Shown piece after piece: positions 1-13,900 of a stretch of DNA of 64,000 bases. Made by a program: the position numbers and the translations under genes. The notes under the pieces are model-generated. The model ran no database searches, was not told where the DNA came from, and saw only the letters and a program-made list of their open reading frames with translations. This DNA is from Siphonodentalium dalli. Lineage: Eukaryota > Mollusca > Scaphopoda > Gadilida > Siphonodentaliidae. The stretch spans positions 155,503,577 to 155,567,576 of the forward strand of contig CP136065.1 in assembly GCA_032622095.1 (NCBI GenBank), in the 5' to 3' direction. Each line of letters begins with the position of its first letter. Positions within the stretch are counted from its first letter, which is position 1.

Positions 1-430
1 AAGTCTGTAAAAACATCACCACTGATAAGAACCTGGAGAAATAGATCAGCTCTCTTTTTATATTCATTATTGATAGATCTCCAATAAAAAAAATTTGTGT
101 GTTAAAACCATTAATTGTTATGTAATCAAAACAGTCACAGTGATTTGTCAACAAACAATGCTAATCGTGTAGTAAGTTAAAATATTTTAGTCTGAATATA
201 TTTTTCAGAATATTTTTCAATGCTTTGATTAAACTTGGGTAACTTATTGGACTAATTGGACTTTTGTTGATAATTCCACTGTAACAGTAATGTACACATA
301 ACTGATTAATATTGAAAATAAGAAAAAAGTAAATTGAATTTTTCATATATTGTGTTGATGATAGTTGTTTTACAGACTTTTATATTATTTTGCTTGAACC
401 CACTTCGAAGGCATTGAGTCCCTTTAAGTA
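1..430 (+). repeat. Dispersed repeat, copy cut by left edge
   Basis: Bases 1-330 align with 19623-19935 and bases 368-430 with 20790-20846 (shared text such as agatctccaat, actgtaacagtaatg, cttcgaaggcattgagtccc). The second copy is split by a family C element. No coding content was seen. The element's left limit is outside the window. Confidence 0.7.
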
Positions 431-610
431 CGAGCGGGATATTTGGAACATGCGACCCAATATTAGTAGTTGAATAGAGTTAATCACAAACTTATAAATT
501 GCTAAGCGATTAATTAATAGTTTGTTATTCGGCACGATGCCTTTAAACTGAGAAGTGGATGTTATTATTATATTATTCCATTTTGACTGTCTATGCAACT
601 AATAATAATT

Positions 611-1625
611 GTCCCCCGAAAAATTTATTTTTGGAGGACTTTTGTAATCAGCCCCGTCTGTGCGTCCGTCCGTCCGTCCTTGCATCCCGTCCGTGCGTCT
701 GTATGTCCTGTGCGTCCGTCCGTCCATGCATCCGGAGTTATAACTCCAGTAATGATCATCCGATGTTATTGAAATTTGGTATGTAGGTGTCTCAACCAAG
801 AACACAGGTGCTCTGCAATTCTGGGTTTGATCCGATGTTCTTTTATGGAGTTATTTCCCTTTTTTCAACTTTTTTTTTACTTAGAAAATTTCTCACTTTT
901 TCGGTTTCCAGATGATATCTCAAGTTTGGATCCTTTAATTGCAAATACCGTTTTTATGTGGATCAGTCATATCAAGATAAAGGTTGAGTTTGAATTTGAG
1001 TTTGATCCGATGATTTTTCCTAGAGTTATGGACTTTTTTCGACTTAGAAAATTCTATTTTTATTCTTTTTTCTTTGGTTTCCGGATGATAACTCAAGTTT
1101 GGACTGTTCAATTGAAAATTCCGTTTTTTTTGTGAGTCATTGATATCAAAATACAGGTCAAGTTCGAACTTGAGTTTGATCCGATTATTTTTCTCAGAGT
1201 TATGGGCTTTTCGACTTAGAAAATTCAATTTTTCTTGGGTTTTCTTTGGTTTCCGGATGATAACTCAAGTTTGGATTGTTTAATTGGAAATTATGTTTTT
1301 TTGTGGGTCGTTCATATCAAAATACAGGTCAAGCTCGAATTTGAGTTTGATCGAATGATTTTTCCCCGAGTTATGGGCCTTTCGACTTTGAAAAACATTT
1401 TTATAATTTTCTGTATGCGGGTACCTTCATGGTGTAATCAACTCCTCCTACAGTTTTGATCGTAGATATTTGAAACTTCAGAGTATTGTCACCCACATAT
1501 TGGAGATCTGCAACATGTATATAGATGATGGAAAAATTATTTCTTTACGGAATTATTAACCCTTTCGACTTTTTTGTTTATTTCTTTAACAAAGCGGTGT
1601 CGACTTGCCACGTTTTCGGGGGATA
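611..1625. repeat. Tandem-unit repeat with CCGT run
   Basis: Starts with GTCCCCCGAAAA and ends with its approximate inverse (TTTTCGGGGGATAC). A CGTCCGTC-rich run at 655-730 is followed by about four units of ~160 bp, each containing 'aactcaagtttgga', 'gtttgatccgatgatttt' and 'gagttatggg'. Related copies lie at 13790-14540, 44255-44660 and 59690-60050. This looks like an old non-autonomous DNA element family with internal tandem growth. Confidence 0.65.
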
Positions 1626-1931
1626 CTGTGATCGGCTGACCATTTATTTATTATTATTTGCGTCTGAGGTATTTTCCAACTTTATCAGTTAATCTATAAC
1701 AACATCGTGATTAGCTGATAGTACAGCATTACTCATTTAATATATATCCCAAATTTTTGAGGGAATACAACTGGTGAATATGCTTTTTTAATGTAAAACA
1801 CACACCAACTTTGAAAATTAAGCAATACATCAATGTAAATCTCCCCGCAGAGATCTGAGAGGCATTTTTTTAATTATGTGACATGTTATTCCAAATGAAT
1901 TAATCAGTTCTCTCTTTTATGTTTTTGACAG

Positions 1932-1992
1932 ACTGCTGTTCTAGCTCAGCTTAAACATCCCAACATTGTGAGCTATTTCGAGTCATTTGAAG
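1932..1992 (+). CDS. NEK1: NEK1 exon 1 of window (helix C end to strand 4)
   Basis: Acceptor tttttgacag, donor gtaaga. Phase 0 to 1. Encodes [20 protein letters not shown]. The HPNIV turn between helix C and strand 4 is universal in NEK kinases. The preceding kinase exon is not in the window. Confidence 0.92.
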
Positions 1993-4900
1993 GTAAGAAA
2001 TGAGGTGTGATCAAAATAGCAATATCATAAATATCTCATAAGTATATTTACTGATGCGCTTGATACTTTTTCCATAAATATTTGCACCCTGCGAATCGGG
2101 GGTTTTCGGTTTGAATTTAATCTCGAATCGTATCGAACTGAAGAATCTCAATCGCAACAAATCTCAAATCAAATAGTTGTTTTGAGTACATCAAGAGTGA
2201 ATATGCTGAACAGTATTGGGAACACTTGAATCAGTAGCTATAACAAATAGAAAATCTCATATTGATAATTGATCGTCAATGGATCTTGTATTAACTAACC
2301 ATATTAATGTGTCAAATGTGTTAATGCGTATCAACAATAATTATATACAATATCATGAAGATGTCAGAAGCAACAAGAAAGACAATAAGCTAGCTACTGT
2401 AGTATCAACAGCTCATTTTCAAGATTGATACTGATTGATGTTGATGAAGAATAAGTCAGCATAATGCACTTCCGAACATTTACATTCAGCAAACTTCATC
2501 ATTCTCTGTATGGTACGTTATACTGAAATCAGCAATTATGTATCATTCTGAACTCTTTGACCTTTGGCAGTATATCAAACTGAGACTGATGAGGTTTGCC
2601 AAATTATTTTGTATGTAATTCCAAACGTGATGTATAATTAAATGGCACCCTGCCATCCTGGTGGTTATTCTTACAGAGATTAGGTGGTCTATATATAGAT
2701 CATTTGGGACAGTACATGCCATATGAGAGATCGTTCATCATTTTCATGAGGTCTCTTTGTGCAAAAAACATTGGTTTTTATAAACCATGGCAATTTACAG
2801 GTCTGACGAGGAAAACAGCATAGCCGATTTTGGATCGAATCAAACAAAAGATTCCGAATTAATTCATGGGGCCCTAATAAAAAACAATTTCTGTTTGAAT
2901 GATGGAGTTCAGTAAAAACCGATCTAAACTTAGTTACTTTGTGGAAAACTTTTGTTTAAAGATATTGTATTCAAGTTAAGTAACATATCAATAGTAACAT
3001 ATCAATACTGTCTATATGATGATTTGAAAATTTAATTTGAGGTTTGCCGATTATCAGTAAGCTATTAACCATCTAATTATTACTGGTGAAGCCAATTATT
3101 ACCACAAACCTGTTATTTTGGCTACAATTTGGAGGGAAATTATTGTTTGGCATATTTTATTATTAAAAAATGAATTAAAGTGACTACTTTTTTACTTTGA
3201 ACCAAACAGTTTCAATTCAGTGTGAAAGGATTGGTAACCTAGGACACACAGTAAACACTTTAGGTTAATGTGCCCATGGGGACAATTGGCTTGCGGAATG
3301 TTAACCCTTCCCAAATTCTTATTCCTGTGACTCGGTCACTTACATCTTTATACAGAAATACACGCAACAAGTAATTAAAGCATTGCTAGGACTTGTCCAA
3401 TCAGAATTTAGGAAAATTACCAATTGATCATAAAATCACACAATAGGATATTTTTCCAATTCATAAACACTAATGAACTCATTCTTTACTAAAGGGATTC
3501 TTCCATTCTGTTACAAAAATACATATTAGAATGGTCTATATTATCAATTTGGAGGTTCAGGATACATAAAATGACAGACAGAAAAACACATAATACAAGT
3601 TCAGTAGGATTCCTATCCATTGATGGGTAATGTTCAGATAATAAGTTCAACAAATGACCTGTTGTCGTTTGTTGAACTTAATATCTGAACATTTCCTATG
3701 GGAACTACTTGTCAATGAGTATTCAATATAGAAAGGGATAAAGAAGAGAGGTGATTATATCTGATCTGAATTTTTAGAGTGAAATGTTCTTTGTGTAATT
3801 TTTTTTTTAGATTATATCCCTTTCATGACTGGATCGTCCAGTGTCGCGCTGTCGGTAGCCAAATTAGCCAATGGCCAATCTTTTTCGAATTTGGCTAATA
3901 AAAATTTCATTTGGCTAAAATTTTGGCTAAACTTTTTTTGACCCCAAATGGAAACGGAAAGCATGGAGTCGGAAAGCTAATTAATAAAAGCGCTCAATAG
4001 ATCGACATTCAAGACGAAGTTAGCTGACAAAAGTGAGGAAAGTATATCGTACTTATGAAATATCGTTCTGTAACGGTGGCGTTGATTGAATTGTGGCGGC
4101 TGTACAACGGGGACATTACACAACTGTTTGACATATGATCAGTATTTTTTTTTGTGACATTTAACCAGCCTAATCGTCAAAACGCATAAGCTGTATACTG
4201 GTTATGTAACTGATTAAGCCGTCTGTAAGATCAAATACCTAAATGCTTTGTTAATTAGAGAAGAGCAGTTCTTAACTCAATGGTTACGTAATGTGTATCA
4301 TAAAGTGCATCCCGTCCAATAATCTGGCTTCACAGTTAAAATCTTACTATAATAAGCAATAGTTAGCGGCCGTCATGTCATGGTGTCAATAGTGTCAACG
4401 ACATAGAGTTATTACAATTAGTTTAGCGGATTTATGTGATTATAATTATATAGAATGTTAGTTTCATGTTTGCGAATTGGTATGGTCCGATGTGAAATCC
4501 CGCCGTATTCTATATTAATGTTTTATGAATTGATCTGCCTGTGTGATATGATGCATACATATGTTCGTATAATATTGTTTTTAAAGTTGTTTTTGTGTTG
4601 TTTTAATTATGTTTTTATTCTGAGTAACAAATAAAGTTTAAAACAAATATTTTAGTCATTAATTGTGAACCGCCCAGAAAATGAGGATTTAATTTGGTTA
4701 AAAAAAAAAATTATTTGGCCAAAAAACATTTGGCTAAAGATTTTTTCATTTGGCTAATAAAATTTTCATTTGGCTAAACTTTTGGCTAAAAGATTTTTCG
4801 GTCCAGCGCGAACACTGGGAGCATCCTGAAATTTTGCGAAAACCATGTGCCAATGCATTCTTGTATATATATGCGAGTCTCCAATAAGGAGCCTCAAATA

Positions 4901-7900
4901 TATAAGAGAATACATTGGCCTTACAGTATTTACATTGACCTTGTAAGCCAGTGCATTCTTTTATATATGCGAGGCTACCTTTGGGAGACTCGCATTATTA
5001 AGAGAATGCATTGGCACATGATCTTCAAAGCTGCACCAGCACAGCTCCCGTCATGAAAGGGATATACAGTATGCACCTGCAAACTGTTTTTGTCACTTCT
5101 CACTTTCAGATCGAGGAACTTTGTTCATTGTGATGGACTACTGTGATGGAGGTATGTAAAATTAAAATCTACATGTGAGATAAGTAAGACATTGCAAGTA
5201 GGGTACCATAAGTAATATAGTTAGCAAGTGATAAACAGAAATACAGTTCAATCTGAAACCTGGGAAATGCAAGTCGTAACATTGTTTGTGTTAGAAATCG
5301 GAGGTAGGTATTGCCGACAACAACCTTATCATTATGGACAGAGTATGTTGTAAACAAAAATTTCATTCTAAAATTTATTTTGACTGTCAGGTACCTTTTT
5401 TCTCTGTGTTATTATTCCTGATAACATCAGCTGCAAAATGCAGAACTATGTATTACTAAATAAGCTTTATTTAGAACATGCTCATACCTAGAGGCATAAG
5501 ATGATATACCGGTACTGCATTTGTGGTCATGTGATATTGTCATCAACTTAGATTACTTGATATCTCACTTCTAATGAGAAATATAACTGTCTTTTGTATT
5601 AATTGGACCGAATCTAGGTGATAAATGAGACTACTATGAATCATAATGTTTTAGGTGTCACTTTGATATATTGTTTTTTTTTAATTTTCAGGTGATTTGT
5701 ACACAAAAATAAGTTCTCAAAGAGGAATTTTATTCAAAGAGGATCAGGTTTGTTTGAGATACATGTATATTCTCATCTGCTGAATCATAGTGAAGGCTTG
5801 AAATTAACTCTTTCTTTACTAAGGTAGCAATACACAATTTCTGGCCATTTTGACCACTTTGAGGGGGTACTGTACTACAACCTTCTGCTGCGCCATGGTC
5901 ATTGATAAACAGCACATGAATTCTTGGTTACAAGATACAGAAATGGTCAGAGCATTATCTGTCTGTATTTTGACAGGAATTGTCACATCACAAGTTGAAT
6001 TATCTCCCTTTTATCATCTTTTTTTGCTGAAATTGGCAGAGTGAATGTCAGTCTATAATCACCTTATGAGCTAATAGAACCTAGATATATATAAGATATA
6101 TTAAAAAATAAAGAAAAGTTATATCAATTTTGAAATTTTGCCTTGGAAGTGCAGACGACTGTTTCAAGGGAGATAAATCAGGATCTTTTCCGGTGGAGTA
6201 CCATACAGAGCTGGCCCACAACATATTTCAAAAACATACTCCGTAATCACATGTTGTATACTATGGTACCTTGATAAAATAATTAAACCATCAAACCATT
6301 ACTCCCATGAATAACATATGCAAAACTGACAGTTATAGCCCTTATATGCTTAAAATCCTATTTTTCAACCCTCCGACAAACACATGAATTGTGTATTGCT
6401 AACTAAATGGATTCTCCAATCCAGTGATAAAGGTATATGTTTGAATGGTCTATTACTTATCATCTGAACATTTCATAAGAGAAATACTCGTCAATGAATC
6501 TTTAGTTAAGAGAGGGTTAATAAATATGAATCACAGTGAACCCTTCTACTATGTGCATGCATTTAAAAAAATATTTTAATGAATATATGGAAAGTAATTA
6601 AATATTGTTTTGTTAATCAATAAACAAAAAATCTAGCAGTGTCTAATTGGATTTATCTACTGGCTAAAATTTCTCCCATCATGAATTCCGACAATGATCA
6701 TTGTCGTTCTCATTTCTACCCATGCGTTTTAATTTTCCATTGATTTTGCTTTCAGATTTTTGACTGGTTTGTGCAAATATGTTTAGCATTGAAGCACATT
6801 CATGACAGAAAAATTCTACATAGAGACATCAAAACACAGGTGTGTATTCATTTTATCAATAAGTTGGGTGTACATATTAACCTTAATCACATTATCAAGA
6901 TAATAAGGTGAACATGGAGAGGATATGGATTACCGATATAAATATATACTTAATTATTGGCATTATCTTGTAGATATCGTACAAACATTAATAACATTTA
7001 AAAACAAACACACAGATCAAGTTTGAATCATGGTTTAATCCAAGAAATTTGTCATCGTTATGTCCATTTTCATCTTTAGAATTTGCTGCTCATTTTGTTT
7101 CAAATTTGATATATGGATAACTATTATATACAGTTTGGTAGGTACTACTTATATGAATATACAGTTTGTGTTCAAATCTGTGTTGGTTGAATGAGTTACA
7201 CCAATTTTCCACTTAGAACACAGACTTCGAAATTAGGAAAAATGTCCCACAGCAAATTTGTTAAGATTACACATGGATTTTTTTGTGTGTTTTTTTTAAT
7301 AATTTATTCAATTTTGTGTTACAATTTGTATGGCTAATTATGAATTCCCTTAAATTTCGAGGACTGTAGAACATCATAAATTTAGTTATATCTACTTAGA
7401 AAATTTTCAGAATTTTTTACACTACTAAGATGTTAGCAAGGGATAGCAAGCATTTTGTTTTACATCAATATGACCAATTTCACCATCACAGTATATATTG
7501 TTCTGGACCAGACCAGGAACTTCTTTCTCACATTGCCATGTATGTTATTTTTCAGAATGTGTTCTTGAACAAGAGTGGTACTATACAATTAGGAGACTTT
7601 GGAATAGCAAAAGTTCTCAACAGGTAATGTAGCTGCTGGACCCAGTTGTTTGACTTCTGATCATCAGACCTCCTACGTACTTCCTGACATCCATCCTCCT
7701 TTTCAAACTCAATATTTCCGCCAAAGGAAGCCCTCACACTGAACTATATGGATAGATGTCCTGCGTTTGTAAACCATAGCAGAAAAGGGTTAACTTTTTG
7801 GTTGCCTACGGTAACTAATGGTCAGTGGCTTGCCTCGGCATCAGTCACGCATGCGCAGTCCCAATATAATTCACTGTACAGATTGAATTAGCCAGTTTAT

Positions 7901-10900
7901 TTTTCTGCTACCAACCGAACGGATCATAAGGGAGTATTTTTCCGAATTTGTCGTTTAACAATAGCGACAAATTCAATTTATCGATACAATAATTACTGGT
8001 CGCCTACGCGTTCGTTTTTATAATTATCGTTTCGAATTCACGGACCGTTTCGTTTCAAACATATAATTGTTCGTGTTTTTCGAATAGGCGACTGACTTCA
8101 AAATGTTCGAATATGAAAATCGACATTTCGCCATAATCAGCCGCCATTTCAAGGCCTTACGAGGCGCATAGACTACTGTGAACAATTCATCTATGTAATT
8201 ATTATAGAACCTATAAGGTATGATATAATTTGTCAGATATAAAAAATGCCACGTGATTCGCTAACGGAAGTCTCCTAATTTCGTGGGAATTTATTTACGC
8301 GTGGACATTTATTTAGCAATAATTACCATCGCTACTGACGCTATCTATCATAATGTTATGAACAACATTCTTTCTCATAATACTTTGTTGTTTTATGGTT
8401 CTATACCACTGATCCAGATGTGTTGGTCACATTCGAACTTAAAGTTGATAACATTAACAATCTTGGTTTATCAATGTCAAAAACAGATACCATTTCAAGG
8501 CCTTACGAGGCGCACAGATTATTGTGAGAAATACATCTATGGAATTATTATAGCACCTATAAGGTATGATTGAATTTGTCAGATATCAAAAATGCCACGT
8601 GATTCTCCGCCGGAAATATCATAATTTCGTGGGAATTATTTTGACGTTTTAATGAGTGGAAATTTATTTAACAATAATTCCATCGCTACTGACGCTATCT
8701 CTCGTCATGTTATGAACAACGTGCTTTCACATAATACTATGTTTCAATACAAATGATCCAGATGTGTTAATCACGTTTGACCTTGAAGTTGATTACAATC
8801 TACCCAAGAATACTGACAGTTGATTAGATCTTGGTTTATCAATGTCACATGCATAACAATAACTTCATATGACAGTAGTACCGTAGTGCTACGAATAAAT
8901 CTCAGCCATGTCATAGAGGTATGTCGATTAATAGCTACCTTGTATATACCGCTATTCTCAAAGTGATTGACCAGAGAAACGGGGTGATACCCCGGTCATG
9001 ACCGCGGTGATACCGGTAATAAACGGTAGCGGTATCGAGACGGTCATGGCGTGAAGTTACGGTATTGGGTGATGATACAGTGGTCTTTTAGCGGGCACCG
9101 CATTAATTTTGTTGAATACCGCGGTGATTTTCATGGAACTCTTTTAGGGGAGGTATTTACTCGCGCATGCTTGTTCGCGTTAACAAGCGGTATCGGTGCC
9201 GCGGTGTTGGAGGATACCGCGGTATAGTACCGCCATATTAACTGGGTGACACCACGTTATTGGTGGTTAATTACTTTAAGTATGGCGGTAGGTCTAATGA
9301 ACAATAGCTGCGATTATACACCAGCCGGTTCAGCAAGCCGGTCTGAACCGGTGGGCTTGTAAATTTCTGAGAAGGATCCAGGGATGTTTTTCTACCTGCT
9401 ACAGGTTTGGGCGCTCAAACTCTGGAGACCCTGGGGATAGTAATTATTAAAGTGGTTCTCCATTATTTCAACAAAAAAAAAAAGAATAATTCAACAACTA
9501 AACATGAAAATCGGATGAGATAGTCTACTAGTATGATATAGAGCCTTTATTTGCACCATCTCTGGATCCTTCCCAGGTAGTATTTCTCGGTCGGATCTCT
9601 TCTCGGGCAGGAACAGTTCACGCTCCCCCGATTATGCCGCGGCATTAAATCAATTAGTGGGGAAGCGACCGGTGGCGATGCAGGGGTACTTGGGACCCCC
9701 AGGACATTTGGTCCCACACCGGCGCAAGCGGTTCTGTGTGCTGAAGTTGCCAAAATCGCGTGCGAACGTAACGACACCGGCTGGGCGGCCTACGGCGACT
9801 TCGGCATAGGGCAGTGGCCCTACCCATGAGGTAGCAAGCCCGGTCCCCTTGGTCACGATCTATATAAAGACACGGCCTTGCCTGCCTCTCAGCCGTCTTG
9901 GGGTTTCTGCTGCAATGGCCTCTACCCATCGTTCTGCTTGGACAGGACATTCAGCTTGGTCGGGACCACCTGCATTTGGGGGGGGGGGGGGGGGGGCTCA
10001 CCCCGGTCCGATGGCTCCACCTCCTTCCGGTTATCAGAAGAAACCAGTTTTGGCTATGGGATTCTTCATTTCGACACTGGACTCCAAAATTGGAACTCAG
10101 TTTATCAGCCTTAAAATTCCATGGGAGGTATTTACTCCTCGATTGAGCCATCGCCGGAATGGGCCTCCCTCTAGTGTTTTGTCGTCCATTATTGCAGGTC
10201 GTTCCGACGCTAGGGCAGAGAGCGACATGCTATCCTTACACCCCAAGGCGTCTGAGGCTTTTGATGACGACCCGTCTGCGCACAATACGTCAGACTGTGG
10301 ATCTTTTCGGTCGTCACAGTCTGGCATCGGTAAGGCAGAAGCTGCGGATCGTGATTTCCTATCCACGGATTATCTCATCTATAGGCTTCTTCCTACTGAA
10401 CTATGAACTCTCAAGCCCTCCTGGCACGCCCTGCGCAATCGTACCACCGTCTTCAAAATGCATCGAGAACTCGATCTATCTTACCTGTGATATACATTTC
10501 ATAGGTAAGTGACACGACCCGCGACTGACACACTGGTCAATAGACTTCACACATGAATGAAGCACATTTACATGGAAAGCATTTCTCTTGTCACGTGCCA
10601 CAACGACCCTGCCAATGGCCTGGCCGACAGAGTACATCTCATGGCTCTTCATACTACTATTACCAATATCAATTTGATTATCTGGCACATGGTAATAAAA
10701 TTAACAGGGCACTGCACGCCTATAGACAATAGACAATAACGCGGGCAAAGACGTTTGCACTGTCCATCTCAGCTTTCTAGACTTTCTTTGCAGGCAGGGG
10801 ACCACCCAGTCCGAGTGGATCCCAACCCCATGGCACCCGATCATACGGGCCTGAAACCATGCTGCCAACTCTGCGCGCTTCGGTATATGCCGGAATTGTC

Positions 10901-13900
10901 CTATCAACATTCGACAATAAAAACAGGCAAAGACGTTTGCGCTGTCCAGCTCAGCTTTCGAGGAAGCTCTTTGACTAGCCATCAAACCTTTCCTTGCAGG
11001 CAGGGACCAACCCATATGAGGGGATCCCAACCACATGGCACCAGCCACCCAATCATAAGGGCCTGAGATCATGCTGACAACTCTGCTCGCTTCGGTCTAT
11101 GCTGGATTTGTCCTATTTTCCTTAAACATGCCTTCAACAGGACCACTTAGGTCGGGGGAGCTCCTCTCCATCATGGCTCTTAAAATTCAATAAGTAACAA
11201 CATTATAAAGGGATGTGTGTCCTTTACTAGGAGGATAAAAATTTTCATTTGTTTCCTTAATCAGCGAGCCTTTTTGGAGGGGGTCTTCCCCTAGTTTGCT
11301 GCATGCCTCACACTAACATATCACACACCTAGGTCGTTCTGCTGCATGTTTGGGGGGGAAAGTGACATGATGTTCTGGGCAGAGGCTCAGAACTGAATAT
11401 TCCGCATGGTGACAATTTACCCGTGGTTATCATCTGATTACATTGTACATCATTTGAACTGATTTCAGTTGTCAAAGAGCCAAAGGGCCTTCTGCAATGA
11501 TCTCATTGTGACTTATAGATCACCTTGATATATAATTTTTATATCATTTTTATATATTTATATCAGTCCTTCCCAGGAGACGGGAGTGATTGCTCTCGAA
11601 CCTGTATGCACTCGTAATTTTCAATTCACGTGTGCTAAAATTCGCACCCGTCCTTCTTCACAAAATACTAATGGAGACTGTAATTGTTGGTTCAATATTG
11701 AACTATTTTAAGGTTTATTTAGATGCTTTACCATCTCAGTGCAACTATGGCATATTAAAGTGTAACTAGACATAGGTCTATTCCACAATGACTTTTGGTT
11801 TGAGCAAAAACCAAAACTTACATGTACAATTATGGTATCGTATGGGTGCCATATTACACCCGTCTTCTGCATTACGGGAGCAAATAAATGCTCTCGGTGT
11901 GTTTTCCTCATGGGAAGGACTGTTTATATACTCGTAAGATTTGTATCACAGGATTTCTGTCGGATATCCTGTGATGCATAGGTACCTCAGAGAGGGCTCC
12001 CTCTGTTCAGATGGCTTGACTCCATTATCGTTGTACAACCTGTTTGGCCTAATGGGTTCTCAACTCAATCCCTGTGCCACAAATTTGGCATCAGGTTCTC
12101 TGGCTTTTTCTTTGGCGAATAGCAGTTAGTTAACTTAGGTTGTCTCGCCATCGATGGAGTGGGCCTCCGTCTGCAGGTCGTTCTGTCGCTAAGGCGGAGA
12201 GTGAGTTAGTCTCCTTCCTTCATGATCCTGCATCATGGGACCTTGACGGGTGGGACCTTAGAACAGACAGCTGAAGAAGACGACACAGAGAGGAACGAAG
12301 AGTTTCTTCTAACGTTATACTTGCTCGGTTCGCTCGCAACTATGCATTGGATGGCACCTCATGGGATGTTTGGTTCAAAACAAGGGGGGCGGTACACATT
12401 TGAGCAATATAGCACTCTAACTATATGAGTTATTTCACGTAAATAATCCTAACAGATTCATTAAAGTGTTCATATATGGTACAATCTGTTTTAGAAGAGT
12501 ACCTTTACTCAAAATTTGGCTATTAACTTTATTGCTCGTGCCTCCTCCTGGGCTTGCATTCTAATCCATATAGTTCAGTGTGAGGGCTTCCTTTGGCGGA
12601 AATATGATATTTTTTAAAATATAATATATATTTCCTTAAAGAAAGCCTGAACACTGAACTATCATAGGGCCCTCCCATGGCGGTGCCATTCCCAACCCCG
12701 CGACTCGCCAATCTTCTGATTGAGTTGAAAATAAACTGGCTAATTCAATCTGTACAGTGAATTATATTGGGACTGCGCATGCGTGACTGATGCCGAGGCA
12801 AGCCACTGACCATTAGTTACCGTAGGCGACCAAAAAGTTAACCCTTTTCTGCTATGGTTTACAAATGCAGGACATCTATCCATATAGTTCAGTGTTCAGG
12901 CTTTCTTTAAGGAAATATATATTATATTTTTAAAAATATCATTTTGTCTCTGAAGAGCAGATGTAATAAATATGCTGGATGATATTTCAAATTCAAATTC
13001 TTGGAGAATAATGACCATATCTATGAATTCGACCATGAATGGTATCCAGTTATGATGGCAGTCAACGAAATGTAGTAATCACATGTATAGTGTATAAATG
13101 AGCCAATGTCTCCTGCTAGATTTTGGTGTATACATAAATAACATGACACCCATACAATACTATTTACTTTAACTTACTTCTTGATTTATTTTACTTCATG
13201 TCATTACAGGCAACCCATGAGAATTGTCGATCAGTTAATTAACTGTTAAAAGAGCATACCACATACTCGAATTTATCGTATGATTGCTATTTCTCAGGTT
13301 GTCATGTTAACACATGGATAGTGTGTCAATATACTTTATGAACGCATGACTATATGTTTTTGTATCTTCAATTAATATGTAAATAAAGTTATTTAAAAAA
13401 CAAATTTCTTGGAGAATAGACAATAGTTGAATGTTACATTATTGAAGCAGGTGGACAACTGTTGTCCTTAAATATCATTTAAAAAAATTGCATAAGTACA
13501 CATCATGATAGTCATGGTTTAATAAATCAGTAGATAATACAAATTAAAGAAGTTTTAGGTTATTATCTTGCAGATAAAAAATTGAGTCCTATTTTCAAAC
13601 CCGAAGCTATATGAAATCAAGAAGCCTGAAAATATCAAGCATATAATTTTTATGTTAAAAATTGATTCAATTTATTTGTTTTCATCATCAAAATGTTGTT
13701 CATTATAATTGTAATCTTATATTGGGGCAAATAGATAGTGTTTAAATCAATATATTTGAGAATAGAGTGCCACTAAAATATTTTCGTTTTTATGTGTACC
13801 CATACCATAGTATGGTACACATAGTGTCAACGTCCGGATTGACCACTCGTCGTTCGTCCGTCCGTCCGTCCGTCCGTCTGGCCGTCCGTCCGTCTGTCCG

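Larger units (their letters stand above)
7712..12942. mobile_element. DIRS-like retroelement 1, non-autonomous
   Basis: 5231 bp. Inverted terminal repeats of about 205 bp (7712-7916 and inverse of 12732-12942) differ at about 2 of the ~165 positions I compared. An internal complementary region at 12565-12655 is the reverse complement of the left end joined to the reverse complement of the right end, the template structure unique to DIRS-type elements. DIRS elements normally encode Gag, reverse transcriptase/RNase H/methyltransferase and tyrosine recombinase; I see none of the enzyme motifs. A possible Gag-like frame lies at 9849-10406. A ~345-bp segment is tandemly repeated (8141-8488, 8489-8800). 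No target duplication is expected for this class. Confidence 0.82.

Noticed and set aside
1-1931. First NEK1 kinase exon with start codon and glycine loop
   Set aside because: Searched the plus strand for a Gly-x-Gly-x-x-Gly and Val-x-Lys coding stretch with splice sites; none found, so it must lie upstream.
12700-12942. Inverted repeat 7712-7916 / 12732-12942 as a simple DNA transposon or assembly palindrome
   Set aside because: The internal complementary region built from both tips, repeated in an independent second element, is better explained by a DIRS-type retroelement.
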